From Agrobacterium tumefaciens (lineage in GTDB: Bacteria; Pseudomonadota; Alphaproteobacteria; Rhizobiales; Rhizobiaceae), in NCBI RefSeq assembly GCF_005221385.1, contig NZ_CP039903.1, positions 1,240,001 to 1,304,000 of the forward strand: 64,000 nt of DNA, read 5' to 3'. Every line of letters begins with the position of its first letter. The stretch's first letter is position 1. A program made the position numbers and the translations under genes. This document shows, piece after piece, positions 22,292-35,449 of this stretch. A model generated the notes under the pieces. The model had not been told where the DNA came from, made no database searches, and saw only the letters and a program-made list of their open reading frames with translations.

Positions 22292-22456
22292 TCACTGTCC
22301 AGGTGTTGTCGCCGGCGGCAGCAGAGACCCTTCGCCCGCAGGAACCGCGGGGACCTGTTGGGACGAATCAAACAGCGTCAGGCTGAGAACGATTGCGACA
22401 AGCACCAGCAAAAGCGCCACGAAGAAGATTCCGGATTTATCCATGCGTCTGCTCAT
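22292..22456 (-). CDS. Small membrane protein of unknown function
   Basis: 54 residues: MSRRMDKSG, one transmembrane segment (IFFVALLLVLVAIVLSLTLF) and a Pro/Gly-rich tail outside the membrane. An internal Met at residue 5 is an alternative start. Looks like a host gene. No family recognised. Confidence 0.55.
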   Translation of the reverse strand: MSRRMDKSGIFFVALLLVLVAIVLSLTLFDSSQQVPAVPAGEGSLLPPATTPGQ

Positions 22457-22650
22457 GTCTCTTTATGTTAGGAGCAAATATGTGCAATTCGAGGCAAGGA
22501 AAGAATAGGATGGCTTGCTGTCAAGTTGCCTGACAGATTTAGCGAGTTCATCTCTTCAAATCCTCCTCACTTGAGCAAATTTTATGCGCCGGCGTACTGT
22601 TTGGGACGGAAGTGGCCTATCGCGTCAGCAATATTGTCGCTTATATAGTC

Positions 22651-22722
22651 ACATCGCTCCCGGGCATTGCCCAACTTTCCCCGAGCGATCAACCTGCCCC
22701 GCCCGTTTGCGGGGCTTTTTTT
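22651..22722 (+). ncRNA. Candidate small RNA with intrinsic terminator
   Basis: In a 340-bp stretch without protein genes, a 7-bp stem ATCGCTC/GAGCGAT (22653-22659 with 22683-22689) encloses a loop with a CT-rich run (AACTTTCCCC). A strong terminator hairpin with seven T follows at 22696-22722. A -10-like TATATA sits at 22642-22647. The layout of a 5' hairpin with unpaired C/U-rich loop plus terminator is typical of rhizobial trans-acting sRNAs. No named family is claimed. Confidence 0.45.
22696..22722 (+). terminator. Intrinsic terminator of the candidate sRNA
   Basis: Stem GCCCCGC/GCGGGGC with a 6-nt loop, followed by T7. Confidence 0.8.
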
Positions 22723-22798
22723 CTTTAATGCGCCTCTAAAAAACGTCTGCATGCGACAGGCCAGCCTGTGGACAATATACTATTGGCCGTTTGATTAT

Positions 22799-23026
22799 TC
22801 AGACCCCGATGCCGGGGCCGCCATCACCGTGCCGTCCGCCACCCCGAAGAATATCCTCGAACAGGTTCAGCACCGCTGGCGGCAACGTGTCAGACAATTC
22901 GGCAAGGATTTCGTTGGCGCGATTATAGGAGTAGATGGCGCAGAGCGTCAGCACCAAAAGCACGATCCACGGCCAGATTGGCTTGCGCCTTGGCGGTGTC
23001 CCGTTCGGTTGTTGCGGCATGGTCAT
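22799..23026 (-). CDS. Small membrane protein of unknown function
   Basis: 75 residues. A Pro/Arg-rich N-terminus, one transmembrane helix (IWPWIVLLVLTLCAIYSY), then an amphipathic stretch and a Gly-rich end. GGAGGTG lies 4 nt before the ATG. Probably co-transcribed with the zinc-ribbon gene just upstream of it. Confidence 0.65.
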   Translation of the reverse strand: MTMPQQPNGTPPRRKPIWPWIVLLVLTLCAIYSYNRANEILAELSDTLPPAVLNLFEDILRGGGRHGDGGPGIGV

Positions 23027-23040
23027 CCGGCACCTCCCGT

Positions 23041-23304
23041 TCAGGCCTTCACGCGCGGTTCACCTCCGGGCGCATAGGCGGTTTTTTGCAGGAAACGAAA
23101 TATGTTGCCGCACTGGCCACAACGGATCATGAAATCGGTCGGATCACCCGAGGCGCGTTCGGTGCGAAACCCCCGCGGCATTTCATCGACGCGAAAATCG
23201 ACATCGGCGCGGCTCTTTTCATCTGATTCCGACACTTCGGCAAAACCCTGATGACCACATTTGGAACATTCGAGTTTCCGGGAATATCTGTCGCGCGCTG
23301 CCAT
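23041..23304 (-). CDS. Small zinc-ribbon protein
   Basis: 87 residues. Cys pairs CSKCG (13-17) and CGQCG near the C-terminus form a zinc ribbon. No further assignment. It is 14 bp upstream of the small membrane protein gene on the same strand. Confidence 0.65.
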   Translation of the reverse strand: MAARDRYSRKLECSKCGHQGFAEVSESDEKSRADVDFRVDEMPRGFRTERASGDPTDFMIRCGQCGNIFRFLQKTAYAPGGEPRVKA

Positions 23305-23441
23305 ATGCCGTCCTTTGCTTGCGCCCTATCAGGTAGCAGCGGCAAAACAGCATTTCAATGGCGATCGCCGCAGGTTAAAGCTTTGTCAGCCAATTTCCGG
23401 CCCGGAAATCGCCCCCGCGACAAGAACGAATCTGGAAGCCC

Positions 23442-24161
23442 ATGCAGAACGGAACACCCCTGCTTTCCTCGTCGCTGATACGTCGCGCCGCCACCATTGC
23501 CGGAATTCTTCTCATTTTAGTCATCGCACTTAATATCGGCGTCAAATGGTATGGCGAACGTATCCTGAAGGCGGGCCACACGACGGCGACCGACGAGGTG
23601 CAGATAACAATCGGCAACGACCGGCTCAATCTCGCGAAAAACACGCTGCGCCTGCCCTCCGGTCGTGAGGGCGGCGAGCAGGAGCGAATCGATCTTTATC
23701 TGACCTGGCCCGGCCTCAACGGATATGAGGAAGGGAATCGCGCCATATTCGACGATCCGGCGCAGGCGACGGGGCTGGTTTATATTCAGCTGTCGCAAAG
23801 CACCATGTCACAGGACATGTCAGGCCGTTTCGGGCCGATCTATGCCCGGTTGACGGAAGGAGACCCTGTGCCGCTGAAGCACGGATTGTTGCTGCACCGC
23901 CTGCGCGCCGATTCCGGTTACGGCAAGGAAGTTATCTTGACCGGACGACGCGAAAGTGAAGGCGACTACGTTGTGCGCTGCCTTCTGCCGCAAACACCGC
24001 AGAAAGCCACGGGCAGCGACTGCCAGAGGGATATCCACGTCGGGCAGGATCTCAGTCTTTTTTACCGTTTCTCCTCCGGCCTGCTGCCGCAATGGCAAAA
24101 ACTCGACACCGATGTGAAACATTATGTCGAGCAGCGCCTCGCAAAAGACGGAAATCCGTGA
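23442..24161 (+). CDS. Membrane-anchored protein of unknown function
   Basis: 239 residues. One N-terminal transmembrane anchor (about 15-36, TIAGILLILVIALNIGVKW) is followed by a periplasmic domain containing DEVQITIGNDRLNLAKNTLR and several YIQLSQS/VVRCLL strands. No family recognised with certainty. The region 24162-24300 between it and the next gene holds no gene. Confidence 0.65.
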   Translation: MQNGTPLLSSSLIRRAATIAGILLILVIALNIGVKWYGERILKAGHTTATDEVQITIGNDRLNLAKNTLRLPSGREGGEQERIDLYLTWPGLNGYEEGNRAIFDDPAQATGLVYIQLSQSTMSQDMSGRFGPIYARLTEGDPVPLKHGLLLHRLRADSGYGKEVILTGRRESEGDYVVRCLLPQTPQKATGSDCQRDIHVGQDLSLFYRFSSGLLPQWQKLDTDVKHYVEQRLAKDGNP

Positions 24162-24300
24162 AACGACATGGCACAGATTGCGTGCGAAAAGTCGCATTTT
24201 ATGGAGGGTGGATACCTTTCATAAACCACTTGGTAACGCCATCCCGATAAAGTTTCTCCCCGGAGCTATCGGGCGGGGCGTGTCCGAGCGGAACAGAAAT

Positions 24301-25776
24301 ATGCGATTGAAGAGTTCAGCAGTGTTGAAAAATGTATCTGGGGTACATTCGCGCAAAGCGGGTGCGACGTCTTTTGTAAGGTTTCTGGCGATGACCCTTG
24401 CTGCGGCGTTCATAACCGCAACATCCGTGGGCACCGCGCAGGCGGAACCGAAATATGCGGGCATCGTCATCGACGCCAAGACCGGCAAGGTTCTCTACGG
24501 CGAGGATCCGGACGGTTTGCGTTATCCCGCCTCTCTGACAAAGATGATGACGCTTTATCTGACGTTCGAGGCGCTTAATTCCGGACGCATCTCGCTTGAT
24601 TCCAAGGTGCCCGTCTCGGCCAATGCCGCCAAGGAGCCGCCATCCAAACTCGGCGTGCGCGCCGGCGGCGCCATCACGGTCGAGCAGGCCATTCTCGCTC
24701 TTGTCACTCGCTCTGCCAACGACATGGCGACAGCGCTCGGTGAATATCTCGGCGGCTCGGAAGACCGTTTCGCCAGAATGATGACCGCCAAGGCCCGTGC
24801 GCTCGGCATGACCCGCACGACCTACCGCAACGCCAACGGCCTGCCCAACACGGCGCAGATGACGACGGCGCGCGATCAGGCCCGTCTCGGCATCGCCCTT
24901 CGCCAGCATTATCCGCAATATTACGGTTACTTCTCCACCCGCACCTTCAATTTTGGCAAGCAGGTTATCGGCAACCATAATCGTCTTGTCGGAACCGTTA
25001 AGGGCGTGGATGGCATCAAGACCGGTTACACCCGCGCAGCCGGCAGCAATCTTGCCACTTCGGCGCAGATCGATGGCCGTTCCATCGTTGCCGTTGTTCT
25101 CGGCGGTCGCTCCAGCGCCGCCCGTGACGCGACCATGCGCAAGCTTGTCGCGACCTATCTGCCGCAGGCATCGCGTGGCGGCAACAGCAACCTGATCGCC
25201 CAGACACGGTCCGCGCCCGTCGAAGAGCCCGTCGCCGTGGCGGCAGCTGTTCCTTCCGTTGCGGTCGCGGCTACCAATGCCGGCCTGCCCAATGCCGGCC
25301 CCGTGCCGCAAGCCCGTTATGAAGAAGCACCGGTCACCGCCTTTGCAGGCTCCTCTTCCAATGCTGCCGTCAAGGCCATGGAAGCCGCTACCTGGCAGAA
25401 GGGCAAGGATCCGGTTGTTCGCGCGCCGATCGCTCCTGATCGCAGCATGATCACCAACTCGACCAAGGTGGATAATATCGTCACCGCTTCCGTCGCCCCT
25501 TCGGCTCTGGCTACGGCTGCCGCACCTCAGGGTGGCTGGGTGATCCAGATCGGCGCATCGCCGGATGAAAACTCCGCCCGCGGCCTGTTGCAGAACGCGC
25601 AGGAAAAAGGTGGTGCGGCCCTGCGTTCCGCAAAACCCTTCACGGTCGCCTTCAGCAAGGACGGCTCCCAGATCTACCGTGCCCGTTTCGGCGGCTTTGA
25701 TGGCCAGAACGCCGCGGTAAATGCATGCAATGCATTGAAAAAGAAAGGCGTCAGCTGCTGGGCGTCACTCCAGTAA
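24301..25776 (+). CDS. D-alanyl-D-alanine carboxypeptidase with SPOR domain
   Basis: 491 residues. A long signal peptide ends near AQA (46-48). The penicillin-binding active-site set is complete: SLTK (Ser78), SAN (138-140) and KTG (240-242). A Pro/Ala-rich linker follows, then a SPOR domain (about 415-491, GGWVIQIGASPDENSAR, ending YRARFGGF...CWASLQ), which binds denuded septal peptidoglycan. The enzyme trims D-Ala from pentapeptides in the periplasm, probably at division sites. The start at 24301 is preferred because it places a signal peptide close to the N-terminus. Confidence 0.9.
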   Translation: MRLKSSAVLKNVSGVHSRKAGATSFVRFLAMTLAAAFITATSVGTAQAEPKYAGIVIDAKTGKVLYGEDPDGLRYPASLTKMMTLYLTFEALNSGRISLDSKVPVSANAAKEPPSKLGVRAGGAITVEQAILALVTRSANDMATALGEYLGGSEDRFARMMTAKARALGMTRTTYRNANGLPNTAQMTTARDQARLGIALRQHYPQYYGYFSTRTFNFGKQVIGNHNRLVGTVKGVDGIKTGYTRAAGSNLATSAQIDGRSIVAVVLGGRSSAARDATMRKLVATYLPQASRGGNSNLIAQTRSAPVEEPVAVAAAVPSVAVAATNAGLPNAGPVPQARYEEAPVTAFAGSSSNAAVKAMEAATWQKGKDPVVRAPIAPDRSMITNSTKVDNIVTASVAPSALATAAAPQGGWVIQIGASPDENSARGLLQNAQEKGGAALRSAKPFTVAFSKDGSQIYRARFGGFDGQNAAVNACNALKKKGVSCWASLQ

Positions 25777-25858
25777 CCGATGTTTCCGCAGGCGGTGTTC
25801 ATTGTCGAAACATCGCCTGTCTCCTCGAATTGTGTAATGTGTAGCGAGGCTTTCCAAG

Positions 25859-26119
25859 ATGGCAGTTAACGAGAATTATTCGGACATTGCGTCTGGCAAC
25901 GGGCAAAGCAGTCTGTCGGTTCTGCATCCCATTCATGAGGCAGCGATGCGGATCGCCGATCTCGGTCTCAACCGCTCCAAGGCAAAGACGCGTGATCTGG
26001 TCAGCCTGCTCCTGTCGCATGGCGCCCGCGCCTGGCGCGCCAACCAGCCGGAAGCCAGCATCCACCTTCACGTGGCCCGCCGTTCCGGACGTGCGCCGAT
26101 CCATATCCGAATTCGATAA
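25859..26119 (+). CDS. Conserved small protein of unknown function
   Basis: 86 residues, basic, helical in the centre (HEAAMRIADLGLNRSKAKTR) and Arg-rich at the end. No family recognised. It lies between the carboxypeptidase and the gyrA terminator, which it faces convergently. Confidence 0.55.
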   Translation: MAVNENYSDIASGNGQSSLSVLHPIHEAAMRIADLGLNRSKAKTRDLVSLLLSHGARAWRANQPEASIHLHVARRSGRAPIHIRIR

Positions 26120-26149
26120 CGAACGAATTAGCCAGATAAGACCCAAAGA

Positions 26150-26183
26150 AAAACCCCGCGGTGCCTGAGCGCCGCGGGGTTTT
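26150..26183. terminator. Bidirectional terminator between a small gene and gyrA
   Basis: A 12-bp perfect stem (26150-26161 with 26172-26183) flanked by A4 and T4, suited to ending transcription from both sides. Confidence 0.85.
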
Positions 26184-26214
26184 CTGTTGATTGACGAGAG
26201 AGAAACGAGGCGGC

Positions 26215-29007
26215 TTACGCCTCGCTCTCCGGCGCCTCAGGCGTATCCGGCAGATTGTCTTCCGCCTCGTCGCCATTGCCGTTTTCCGCCTCGTCGTCGC
26301 CTTCCGGCTCGTTGATGCGCTCCACGGAAACCACCTTCTCATCCTTTGCGGTGGAGAAGATCGTCACGCCCTTGGTGGCGCGGCTGGCGATGCGGATGCC
26401 GTTGACAGGCACACGGATAAGCTGGCCGCCATCGGAAACCAGCATGATCTGGTCGCCTTCGTCCACGGGGAAAGCCGCGACGAGTTCGCCGATCTCCGCC
26501 GTCTTCGAGGTATCGGTGGCGCGGATACCCTTGCCGCCGCGGCCCGATGTGCGGAAGTCATAAGAGGACGAGCGCTTGCCGTAGCCCTTCACGGACACCG
26601 TCAGCACGAATTCTTCGCGCGCCTTCAGCTCCTGATAGCGCTCTTCGCTGAGTTCGCCCTCTTCCGTCACTTCCTCACCAACGAGCGCGATGTCGTCTTC
26701 ATCGACGCCTGCGGCGCGCCGTTCGGCCGCCGAGCGCTTCAGATAGGCTGCACGCTCCCACGGTTCAGCTTCCACATGGCCGACAATGGTCATGGAAATG
26801 ATGCGGTCGCCGTCTGCCATATTGATGCCACGCACACCGACCGAGTTGCGGCCGGCAAAGACGCGCACATCGTCCACGGGGAAGCGGATGCACTGGCCGA
26901 GAGCAGTGGTCAGAAGCACGTCGTCCCGATCCGTACAGGTTTCGACCGAGAGGATTTCGTCACCCTCTTCGTCGAGCTTCATGGCGATCTTGCCGTTGCG
27001 GTTGACCTGAACGAAATCGCCGAGCTTGTTACGGCGAACCGTGCCGCGCGTCGTCGAGAACATCACGTCAAGCGTTTCCCAAGTGGTTTCATCCTCGGGC
27101 AATGGCATGATGGTGGTGATACGTTCACCGGGTTCCAGCGGCAGCATGTTGATAAGGGCCTTGCCCTTGGACTGCGGCGTGCCGATGGGCAGGCGCCAGA
27201 CCTTTTCCTTGTAGACGATGCCGCGCGAGGAGAAGAACAGCACCGGCGTATGGGTGTTGGCAACAAAGAGACGATTGACGAAATCCTCGTCGCGCGTCGC
27301 CATGCCGGAACGACCCTTGCCGCCACGACGCTGCGCCCGGTAGGTGGTGAGCGGCACGCGCTTGATATAGCCGAGATGCGAAACGGTAACGACCATGTCT
27401 TCCCGGGCGATGAGGTCTTCATCGTCCATATCGGGACCGCCCTCGACGATCTCGGACCGGCGCGGCGTGCCGAACTCATCACGGATGGCGATGAGTTCGT
27501 CCGTAACGATCTGCATGATGCGCAGACGCGACGACAGAATGTCGAGATATTCGCTGATTTCCGCGCCGATCTTGTTCAGCTCGTCGCCGATTTCATCGCG
27601 ACCCAGCGCCGTCAGACGGGCAAGGCGCAATTCGAGAATGGCACGCGCCTGCTCTTCGGACAGATTATAGGTGCCGTCTTCATTGATGCGGTGGCGTGGA
27701 TCGTCGATGAGCAGGATCAGGCTTTCCACATCCCGCGCCGGCCAGCGCCGCGTCATCAACTCCTCGCGGGCCGAAGCCGGATCGGGAGCGTGACGGATGA
27801 CGCGGATGACTTCGTCGATATTGGCAACGGCAATCGCCAGACCCACCAACACATGCGCGCGGTCACGCGCCTTGCGCAGCAGGTACTTGGTGCGGCGGCT
27901 GACGACATCCTCGCGGAACGCGACGAAGGCGCGCAGCATGTCGAGCAGCGTCATCTGTTCCGGCTTGCCGCCGTTCAGCGCCACCATGTTGCAGCCAAAT
28001 GAGGTCTGCAGCGGTGTATAGCGATAAATCTGGTTCAGGATGACGTCGGCATTGGCGTCGCGCTTCAGCTCGACGACGACGCGATAACCCTGGCGGTCGG
28101 ATTCGTCACGCAGGTCGGAAATGCCCTCGATGCGCTTTTCCTTGACCAGTTCGGCCATCTTCTCGATCATCGAGGCCTTGTTCACCTGATAGGGAACTTC
28201 GGTAATGATGATCTGCTCGCGGTCGCCACGCATCGGCTCGATGGTGGCGCGGCCGCGCATGATGACCGATCCGCGACCCGTCTCGTAAGCCGAGCGTATG
28301 CCGGAGCGGCCCATGATCAGCGCGCCGGTCGGGAAATCCGGGCCGGGAATGATCTGCATCAGTTCGGGCAGCTCGATCGCCGGGTTCTCGATCAGCGCGA
28401 TACAGCCGTCAATGACCTCAGACAGATTGTGCGGCGGAATATTGGTGGCCATACCCACCGCAATGCCGCCTGCCCCGTTGACCAGCAGGTTCGGGAATTT
28501 CGCTGGAATAACCACCGGTTCCTGCAACGTGCCATCATAGTTGTCACGGAAATCGACGGTTTCCTTGTCGAGATCGTCGAGCAGCGAATGGGCGGCCTTC
28601 TCCAGACGGCATTCGGTATAACGTTCAGCCGCAGGCGGATCGCCATCGATGGAGCCGAAATTGCCCTGACCGTCGATCAGCGGCAGGCGGAGCGACCAGT
28701 CCTGCGCCATACGCGCCAACGCATCATAGATCGCCGAATTGCCGTGCGGATGGAATTTACCCATCACGTCACCGGTGACGCGGGCGCATTTGACGTATTT
28801 CTTGTTCCAGTCGATGCCGAGTTCGGACATGCCGTAAAGAATACGGCGGTGAACCGGCTTCAGACCATCACGGACATCGGGAAGCGCGCGGGACACGATG
28901 ACGCTCATGGCGTAATCGAGATAGGACCGCTGCATTTCCTCCATGATGGAAATCGGTTCAATGCCTGGCGGAAGTTTTCCGCCGCCGGGGGGGCTCTGGT
29001 CAGTCAA
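26215..29007 (-). CDS. gyrA: DNA gyrase subunit A
   Basis: 930 residues, longer than the E. coli protein. The breakage-reunion domain carries the catalytic Tyr at residue 130 (ERYTECRL). The quinolone-resistance region reads [11 protein letters not shown] with Ser91 and Asp95 in the wild-type positions. The GyrA box QRRGGKG in the C-terminal domain separates it from ParC. The tail is very acidic. Gyrase introduces negative supercoils with GyrB. The start is a TTG at 29007: the ATG and GTG codons just upstream run into stops at once, and the family's N-terminus begins here. Confidence 0.97.
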   Translation of the reverse strand: MTDQSPPGGGKLPPGIEPISIMEEMQRSYLDYAMSVIVSRALPDVRDGLKPVHRRILYGMSELGIDWNKKYVKCARVTGDVMGKFHPHGNSAIYDALARMAQDWSLRLPLIDGQGNFGSIDGDPPAAERYTECRLEKAAHSLLDDLDKETVDFRDNYDGTLQEPVVIPAKFPNLLVNGAGGIAVGMATNIPPHNLSEVIDGCIALIENPAIELPELMQIIPGPDFPTGALIMGRSGIRSAYETGRGSVIMRGRATIEPMRGDREQIIITEVPYQVNKASMIEKMAELVKEKRIEGISDLRDESDRQGYRVVVELKRDANADVILNQIYRYTPLQTSFGCNMVALNGGKPEQMTLLDMLRAFVAFREDVVSRRTKYLLRKARDRAHVLVGLAIAVANIDEVIRVIRHAPDPASAREELMTRRWPARDVESLILLIDDPRHRINEDGTYNLSEEQARAILELRLARLTALGRDEIGDELNKIGAEISEYLDILSSRLRIMQIVTDELIAIRDEFGTPRRSEIVEGGPDMDDEDLIAREDMVVTVSHLGYIKRVPLTTYRAQRRGGKGRSGMATRDEDFVNRLFVANTHTPVLFFSSRGIVYKEKVWRLPIGTPQSKGKALINMLPLEPGERITTIMPLPEDETTWETLDVMFSTTRGTVRRNKLGDFVQVNRNGKIAMKLDEEGDEILSVETCTDRDDVLLTTALGQCIRFPVDDVRVFAGRNSVGVRGINMADGDRIISMTIVGHVEAEPWERAAYLKRSAAERRAAGVDEDDIALVGEEVTEEGELSEERYQELKAREEFVLTVSVKGYGKRSSSYDFRTSGRGGKGIRATDTSKTAEIGELVAAFPVDEGDQIMLVSDGGQLIRVPVNGIRIASRATKGVTIFSTAKDEKVVSVERINEPEGDDEAENGNGDEAEDNLPDTPEAPESEA

Positions 29008-29224
29008 AACGGATCACATTCTCTGTTAAGAATCGGATGGATTTTTATAGCGGAAACAGCCACGTTAAGCCAATTTCCCGGCGAGTTTTGAACAGTCTTT
29101 TGCGTCATTTGCAAGACGAACACCGCTTTTCGCGATTTAGCCCGACAAAAGCACCGCCGCTCCCTTTCAAAGCAGCCGCGACTTGCGTAGGCTCGCGCAC
29201 AAAAAGGCAATAAGCGGGGAAAGA

Positions 29225-29854
29225 ATGGCCAGCAGCGAAACGCTCATCAACGCGCTCACCACACTTTTGGTCACGCTCGATCCGCCCGGTCTTGCGCCCG
29301 TGTTCCTGGCACTGACCGCTGGGATGACGCGTAGCCAGCGCAGTCAGGTTGCCCTGCGCGGCTCGCTGATCGCTTTCGGCATTCTCGCCGTCTTCGCCCT
29401 GTTCGGCCTCACCATCCTCAACCTGCTCGGCATTTCGCTTGGCGCCTTCCGCATCGCCGGCGGCCTTCTGCTATTCTGGATTTCCTTCGAGATGATTTTC
29501 GAAAAGCGTCAGGAGCGCAAGGAAAAGACATCGGAGATCGCCATCACCAAGGACCATCTGCACAATCTGGCGGTCTTTCCGCTGGCTTTGCCGCTGATTG
29601 CCGGGCCGGGCGCCATTTCCGCCACCGTGCTTCTCGCCGGCACGATGAAGACCACCATCGAGATGGTCGTGCTCATCCTGATCCTCGCTTTCGCCATGGC
29701 CCTTGTCTACGCGGCTTTGATCGTTGCGGAGCGCATGGACCGCTTTCTCGGCAATACCGGCCGCGCGATCCTCACCCGGCTGCTTGGCGTGCTGCTTGCC
29801 GCCCTTTCGGTGCAATTCGTGGTCGATGGCATAAAATCAGCCTTCGGCTTCTGA
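29225..29854 (+). CDS. MarC-family inner membrane protein
   Basis: 209 residues with six hydrophobic segments. The opening LVTLDPPGLAPVFLALT matches the MarC/UPF0056 family, as does PLALPLIAGPGAISATVLL in the middle. The transported substrate, if any, is not established for this family. The ATG at 29225 is preferred over an upstream TTG. It is divergent from gyrA; the 217 bp between them hold no gene. Confidence 0.85.
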   Translation: MASSETLINALTTLLVTLDPPGLAPVFLALTAGMTRSQRSQVALRGSLIAFGILAVFALFGLTILNLLGISLGAFRIAGGLLLFWISFEMIFEKRQERKEKTSEIAITKDHLHNLAVFPLALPLIAGPGAISATVLLAGTMKTTIEMVVLILILAFAMALVYAALIVAERMDRFLGNTGRAILTRLLGVLLAALSVQFVVDGIKSAFGF

Positions 29855-29985
29855 GAAGCAGCTGGCCGCGATATCTCGCAACAAATTCCCGCATCCAGCT
29901 GAAACTGTAAAAAATCCATCCTTTAAATCCGGCCACCGTTCCGGTTAAAAGACGCGCATCTTTTTCGGATTCGAAAGTTTTCTTC

Positions 29986-31134
29986 ATGCGTTCCACGCTG
30001 CGTCGCCTCATCCCGGATGCCGCACCCGTCAGCAACAGGGAAAGGCTGCGTTCCGCGACCGGCGCCTTCGTGGGCATTCTCCTGACAGGACTTCTGGGCA
30101 GTCTCGCTCTGCGCTTCGACCCCACCCTGCCCGCCATGATCGCGCCGATGGGCGCTTCGGCCGTGCTTTTATTCGCCGTGCCCTCCAGCCCGCTGGCGCA
30201 GCCCTGGTCCATCCTGTGCGGCAATCTGGTATCGGCTTTCGTGGGTGTCACTGTGGCCTTGCTGGTTCCGGATCCATTCCTCGCCAGCGCGCTCGCCATC
30301 AGCCTTGCCATCGCCGCCATGATGGCGCTGCGCTGCCTGCACCCGCCAAGCGGCGCGGTGGCGCTGACGGCCGTCCTCGGCGGCCCCGCCGTGCACAGTC
30401 TCGGATATGGTTTCCTTCTGTGGCCAGTCGCCGGAAATTCACTGATCCTTCTTGCGCTGGCACTTGCCTATAACAATGCCACCGGCCGCGCCTATCCGCA
30501 TGGCCTGAAGCTCGGAAAGGCCGCCCACGGCACGACGGATCCGACCCCCATCCAGAAAATCGGTTTCTCCTCCACTGACCTCGATGAGGTGCTGAAGGAA
30601 TATGACGAAGTCCTCGATATCGACCGGGAGGAACTGGAGACCATCCTGCGCAAGACCGAGCTGCGCTCCTATCGCCGCCGCGCGCTGCATCTCGATTGCG
30701 CCAGCGTCATGTCGCGCGATGTGGTTGGCGTTGCCCCCGACGATAGCCTGCGCCATGCCCATGCGCTGATGCACAGCCACCATTTCAAGGCGCTGCCCGT
30801 CACCAACGATAAAGCCGAAATCCTCGGCATCGTCACCCAGACGGATTTTCTGGAAAAGGCGAGCTGGAGAAACGGCCGCCCCTCCATCGGTTTTCTGCAG
30901 CGGCTGCGCCTCATTCTTTCCGGCTCAAGTGCTCCCAACGATACCGTCAAGGACATCATGACATCGCCTGTCAGAACCGTGCGACCGGAAACCTCGATCG
31001 AAGAAGCCATCATCCGTTTTGCGGAAGAAGGGCTGCATTACCTGCCGGTGATCGACGCCAATGGCAAGATGGTGGGGATTGTCTCACAATCCGACGTCAT
31101 GGTGGCGATGCTGGCCGACAAAGTCGCGGCGTAA
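29986..31134 (+). CDS. HPP-family membrane protein with two CBS domains
   Basis: 382 residues. The N-terminal half has about five membrane segments with the signature RCLHPPSGAVALTAV, which defines the HPP family. Bacterial HPP proteins are linked to nitrite and similar transport. The C-terminal half (about 235-380) has two CBS domains (MSRDVVGVAPDDSLRHAHAL and VKDIMTSPVRTVRPETSIEE), which usually bind adenine nucleotides and gate activity. Confidence 0.85.
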   Translation: MRSTLRRLIPDAAPVSNRERLRSATGAFVGILLTGLLGSLALRFDPTLPAMIAPMGASAVLLFAVPSSPLAQPWSILCGNLVSAFVGVTVALLVPDPFLASALAISLAIAAMMALRCLHPPSGAVALTAVLGGPAVHSLGYGFLLWPVAGNSLILLALALAYNNATGRAYPHGLKLGKAAHGTTDPTPIQKIGFSSTDLDEVLKEYDEVLDIDREELETILRKTELRSYRRRALHLDCASVMSRDVVGVAPDDSLRHAHALMHSHHFKALPVTNDKAEILGIVTQTDFLEKASWRNGRPSIGFLQRLRLILSGSSAPNDTVKDIMTSPVRTVRPETSIEEAIIRFAEEGLHYLPVIDANGKMVGIVSQSDVMVAMLADKVAA

Positions 31135-31187
31135 CCGCCACGACATCGAAATAACCGGCTCCCGCAGAAACCGGCAAAGCCGTTTGG

Positions 31188-31457
31188 CTAACGTTTCGCC
31201 TTCAAAAGCCGCTGCCACAGCGTGCCACCGAAAAACCGGCCGAGCACGATGAAATAGGCGATGATCAGCGCCAAGGCGATAAAGGCGGGCAGGCCGTTCA
31301 GGGCAAAACCTTGTGGTGTGCGCCCGCCTGCGACCGCTGCGACGAGAAACCCGGCGGCGAAAAACGCCGTCCAGAAATCGAGGAAAAAAGCGAGAATGAT
31401 GCGCCAGGTGGCCGGTTGTTTTGTGGTCGGCTGTTTCGGTGCCGTATCATCACTCAT
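31188..31457 (-). CDS. Small RDD-like membrane protein
   Basis: 89 residues. Two transmembrane segments, with LDFWTAFFAAGF in the first and GGTLWQRLL after the second, resemble the ends of RDD-domain proteins. It is shorter than the usual family. It lies just downstream of ssb on the same strand (39-bp gap). Confidence 0.6.
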   Translation of the reverse strand: MSDDTAPKQPTTKQPATWRIILAFFLDFWTAFFAAGFLVAAVAGGRTPQGFALNGLPAFIALALIIAYFIVLGRFFGGTLWQRLLKAKR

Positions 31458-31496
31458 GCCTGCCTCCTGTCACGCGTCACCTCATTCGCCGTCCGC

Positions 31497-32048
31497 TCAG
31501 AACGGAATATCGTCGTCCATATCGTTGGAGAAGCCGCCGGAAGGCTGGCCACCGCCACGCGAAGAGCCGCCGCGAGACGAAGACTGCTGGTCGTATCCGC
31601 CGCCATAACCGGAGCTGGAACCGCCACCGCTGCTGCCGTAATCTCCGCCACCGCCAAAATCACCGCCGCCGCTACGGCCGCCGCCGCCGCCCTCACCGCG
31701 ACCATCAAGCATGGTCAGCGTGGAGTTGAAGCCCTGCAACACGATTTCGGTGGAGTAGCGGTCGTTACCGGTCTGGTCCTGCCACTTGCGGGTCTGCAGC
31801 TGACCTTCAATATAGAGCTTGGCGCCCTTCTTGACATATTGCTCGACGACCTTGCACAGGCCCTCGTTGAAAACCACGACCGTGTGCCATTCGGTCTTTT
31901 CCTTGCGCTCGCCGCTATTGCGATCGCGCCAGGTTTCCGAGGTGGCGATACGCAGGTTGGCGATGGGGCGGCCATCCTGCGTCCGGCGGATTTCGGGATC
32001 TGCGCCGACATTCCCGATCAGAATTACCTTGTTTACGCTACCAGCCAT
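31497..32048 (-). CDS. ssb: Single-stranded DNA-binding protein
   Basis: 183 residues. OB-fold domain (1-110) with [17 protein letters not shown] and TEWHTVVVF, then a Gly/Ser-rich linker and the acidic tip DDDIPF that recruits replication and repair proteins. The ATG at 32048 gives the standard N-terminus MAGSVNKV; a longer frame upstream is not supported. It is divergent from uvrA with an SOS box in between, so DNA-damage control is likely. Confidence 0.97.
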   Translation of the reverse strand: MAGSVNKVILIGNVGADPEIRRTQDGRPIANLRIATSETWRDRNSGERKEKTEWHTVVVFNEGLCKVVEQYVKKGAKLYIEGQLQTRKWQDQTGNDRYSTEIVLQGFNSTLTMLDGRGEGGGGGRSGGGDFGGGGDYGSSGGGSSSGYGGGYDQQSSSRGGSSRGGGQPSGGFSNDMDDDIPF

Positions 32049-32207
32049 CTCGTCATCCTGTCCGCCGGCCATCATGACCGGCAATTGCATTTCAAAAAAA
32101 TCCCGCACACAATAACCATCGCGGCCCGCAAAGGGCACCGCAAGCGTGGAACTATCCACAACGAATAATCCAGAGCTTCGAACAGCGGATATTCGCACTT
32201 GCTATTT

Positions 32208-32222
32208 GTTCCTTTTTTGTTC
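32208..32222. promoter_or_regulatory. LexA (SOS) box between ssb and uvrA
   Basis: GTTC-ctttttt-GTTC, the alphaproteobacterial LexA pattern, 160 bp before ssb and 147 bp before uvrA in a 320-bp intergenic region. One site could control both genes. The rest of this interval shows no gene. Confidence 0.85.
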
Positions 32223-32368
32223 TATTTAATCGCGAAATTCGAGTCAAGTGGGCTGAAAAGCTCCGACCGATAGGGAATAGACCTCGACACCTCCGGCTGC
32301 GTCACTACATAAGGACGCGCCGCCATCAAGCCTGTTATTTTTGTCCGAGCCTTGCCACGAGCCTTGTC

Positions 32369-35290
<2,922 letters not shown>

Positions 35291-35330
35291 TTTCCGGATA
35301 TTACCGGATGGCTTTGCGCTTGCCCCGGTC

Positions 35331-35353
35331 ATCCTCGCCCCTGAGGCGAGGAT
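35331..35353. repeat. Half-copy of a rhizobial palindromic repeat after uvrA
   Basis: ATCCTCGCC/GGCGAGGAT with a 5-nt loop, preceded by GGTC, matching one half of the larger element at 62232-62321. It may also end uvrA transcription. The remaining bases to 35449 show nothing further. Confidence 0.6.
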
Positions 35354-35449
35354 CCATAGTCGCGAAAAATGCATCTTCGGGCCTGGTCCGGGGATTTCAG
35401 ATGACGCAGCTACGACGTTTATATCGCATGGATTTGGGAGGAACAGCAT

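Noticed and set aside
26191..28002. 603-codon open frame antisense to gyrA
   Set aside because: It mirrors gyrA codons in a GC-rich genome; no protein family features. Similar long antisense frames at 32222-33709, 43754-45166, 48177-49706 and 57431-59140 are rejected for the same reason.
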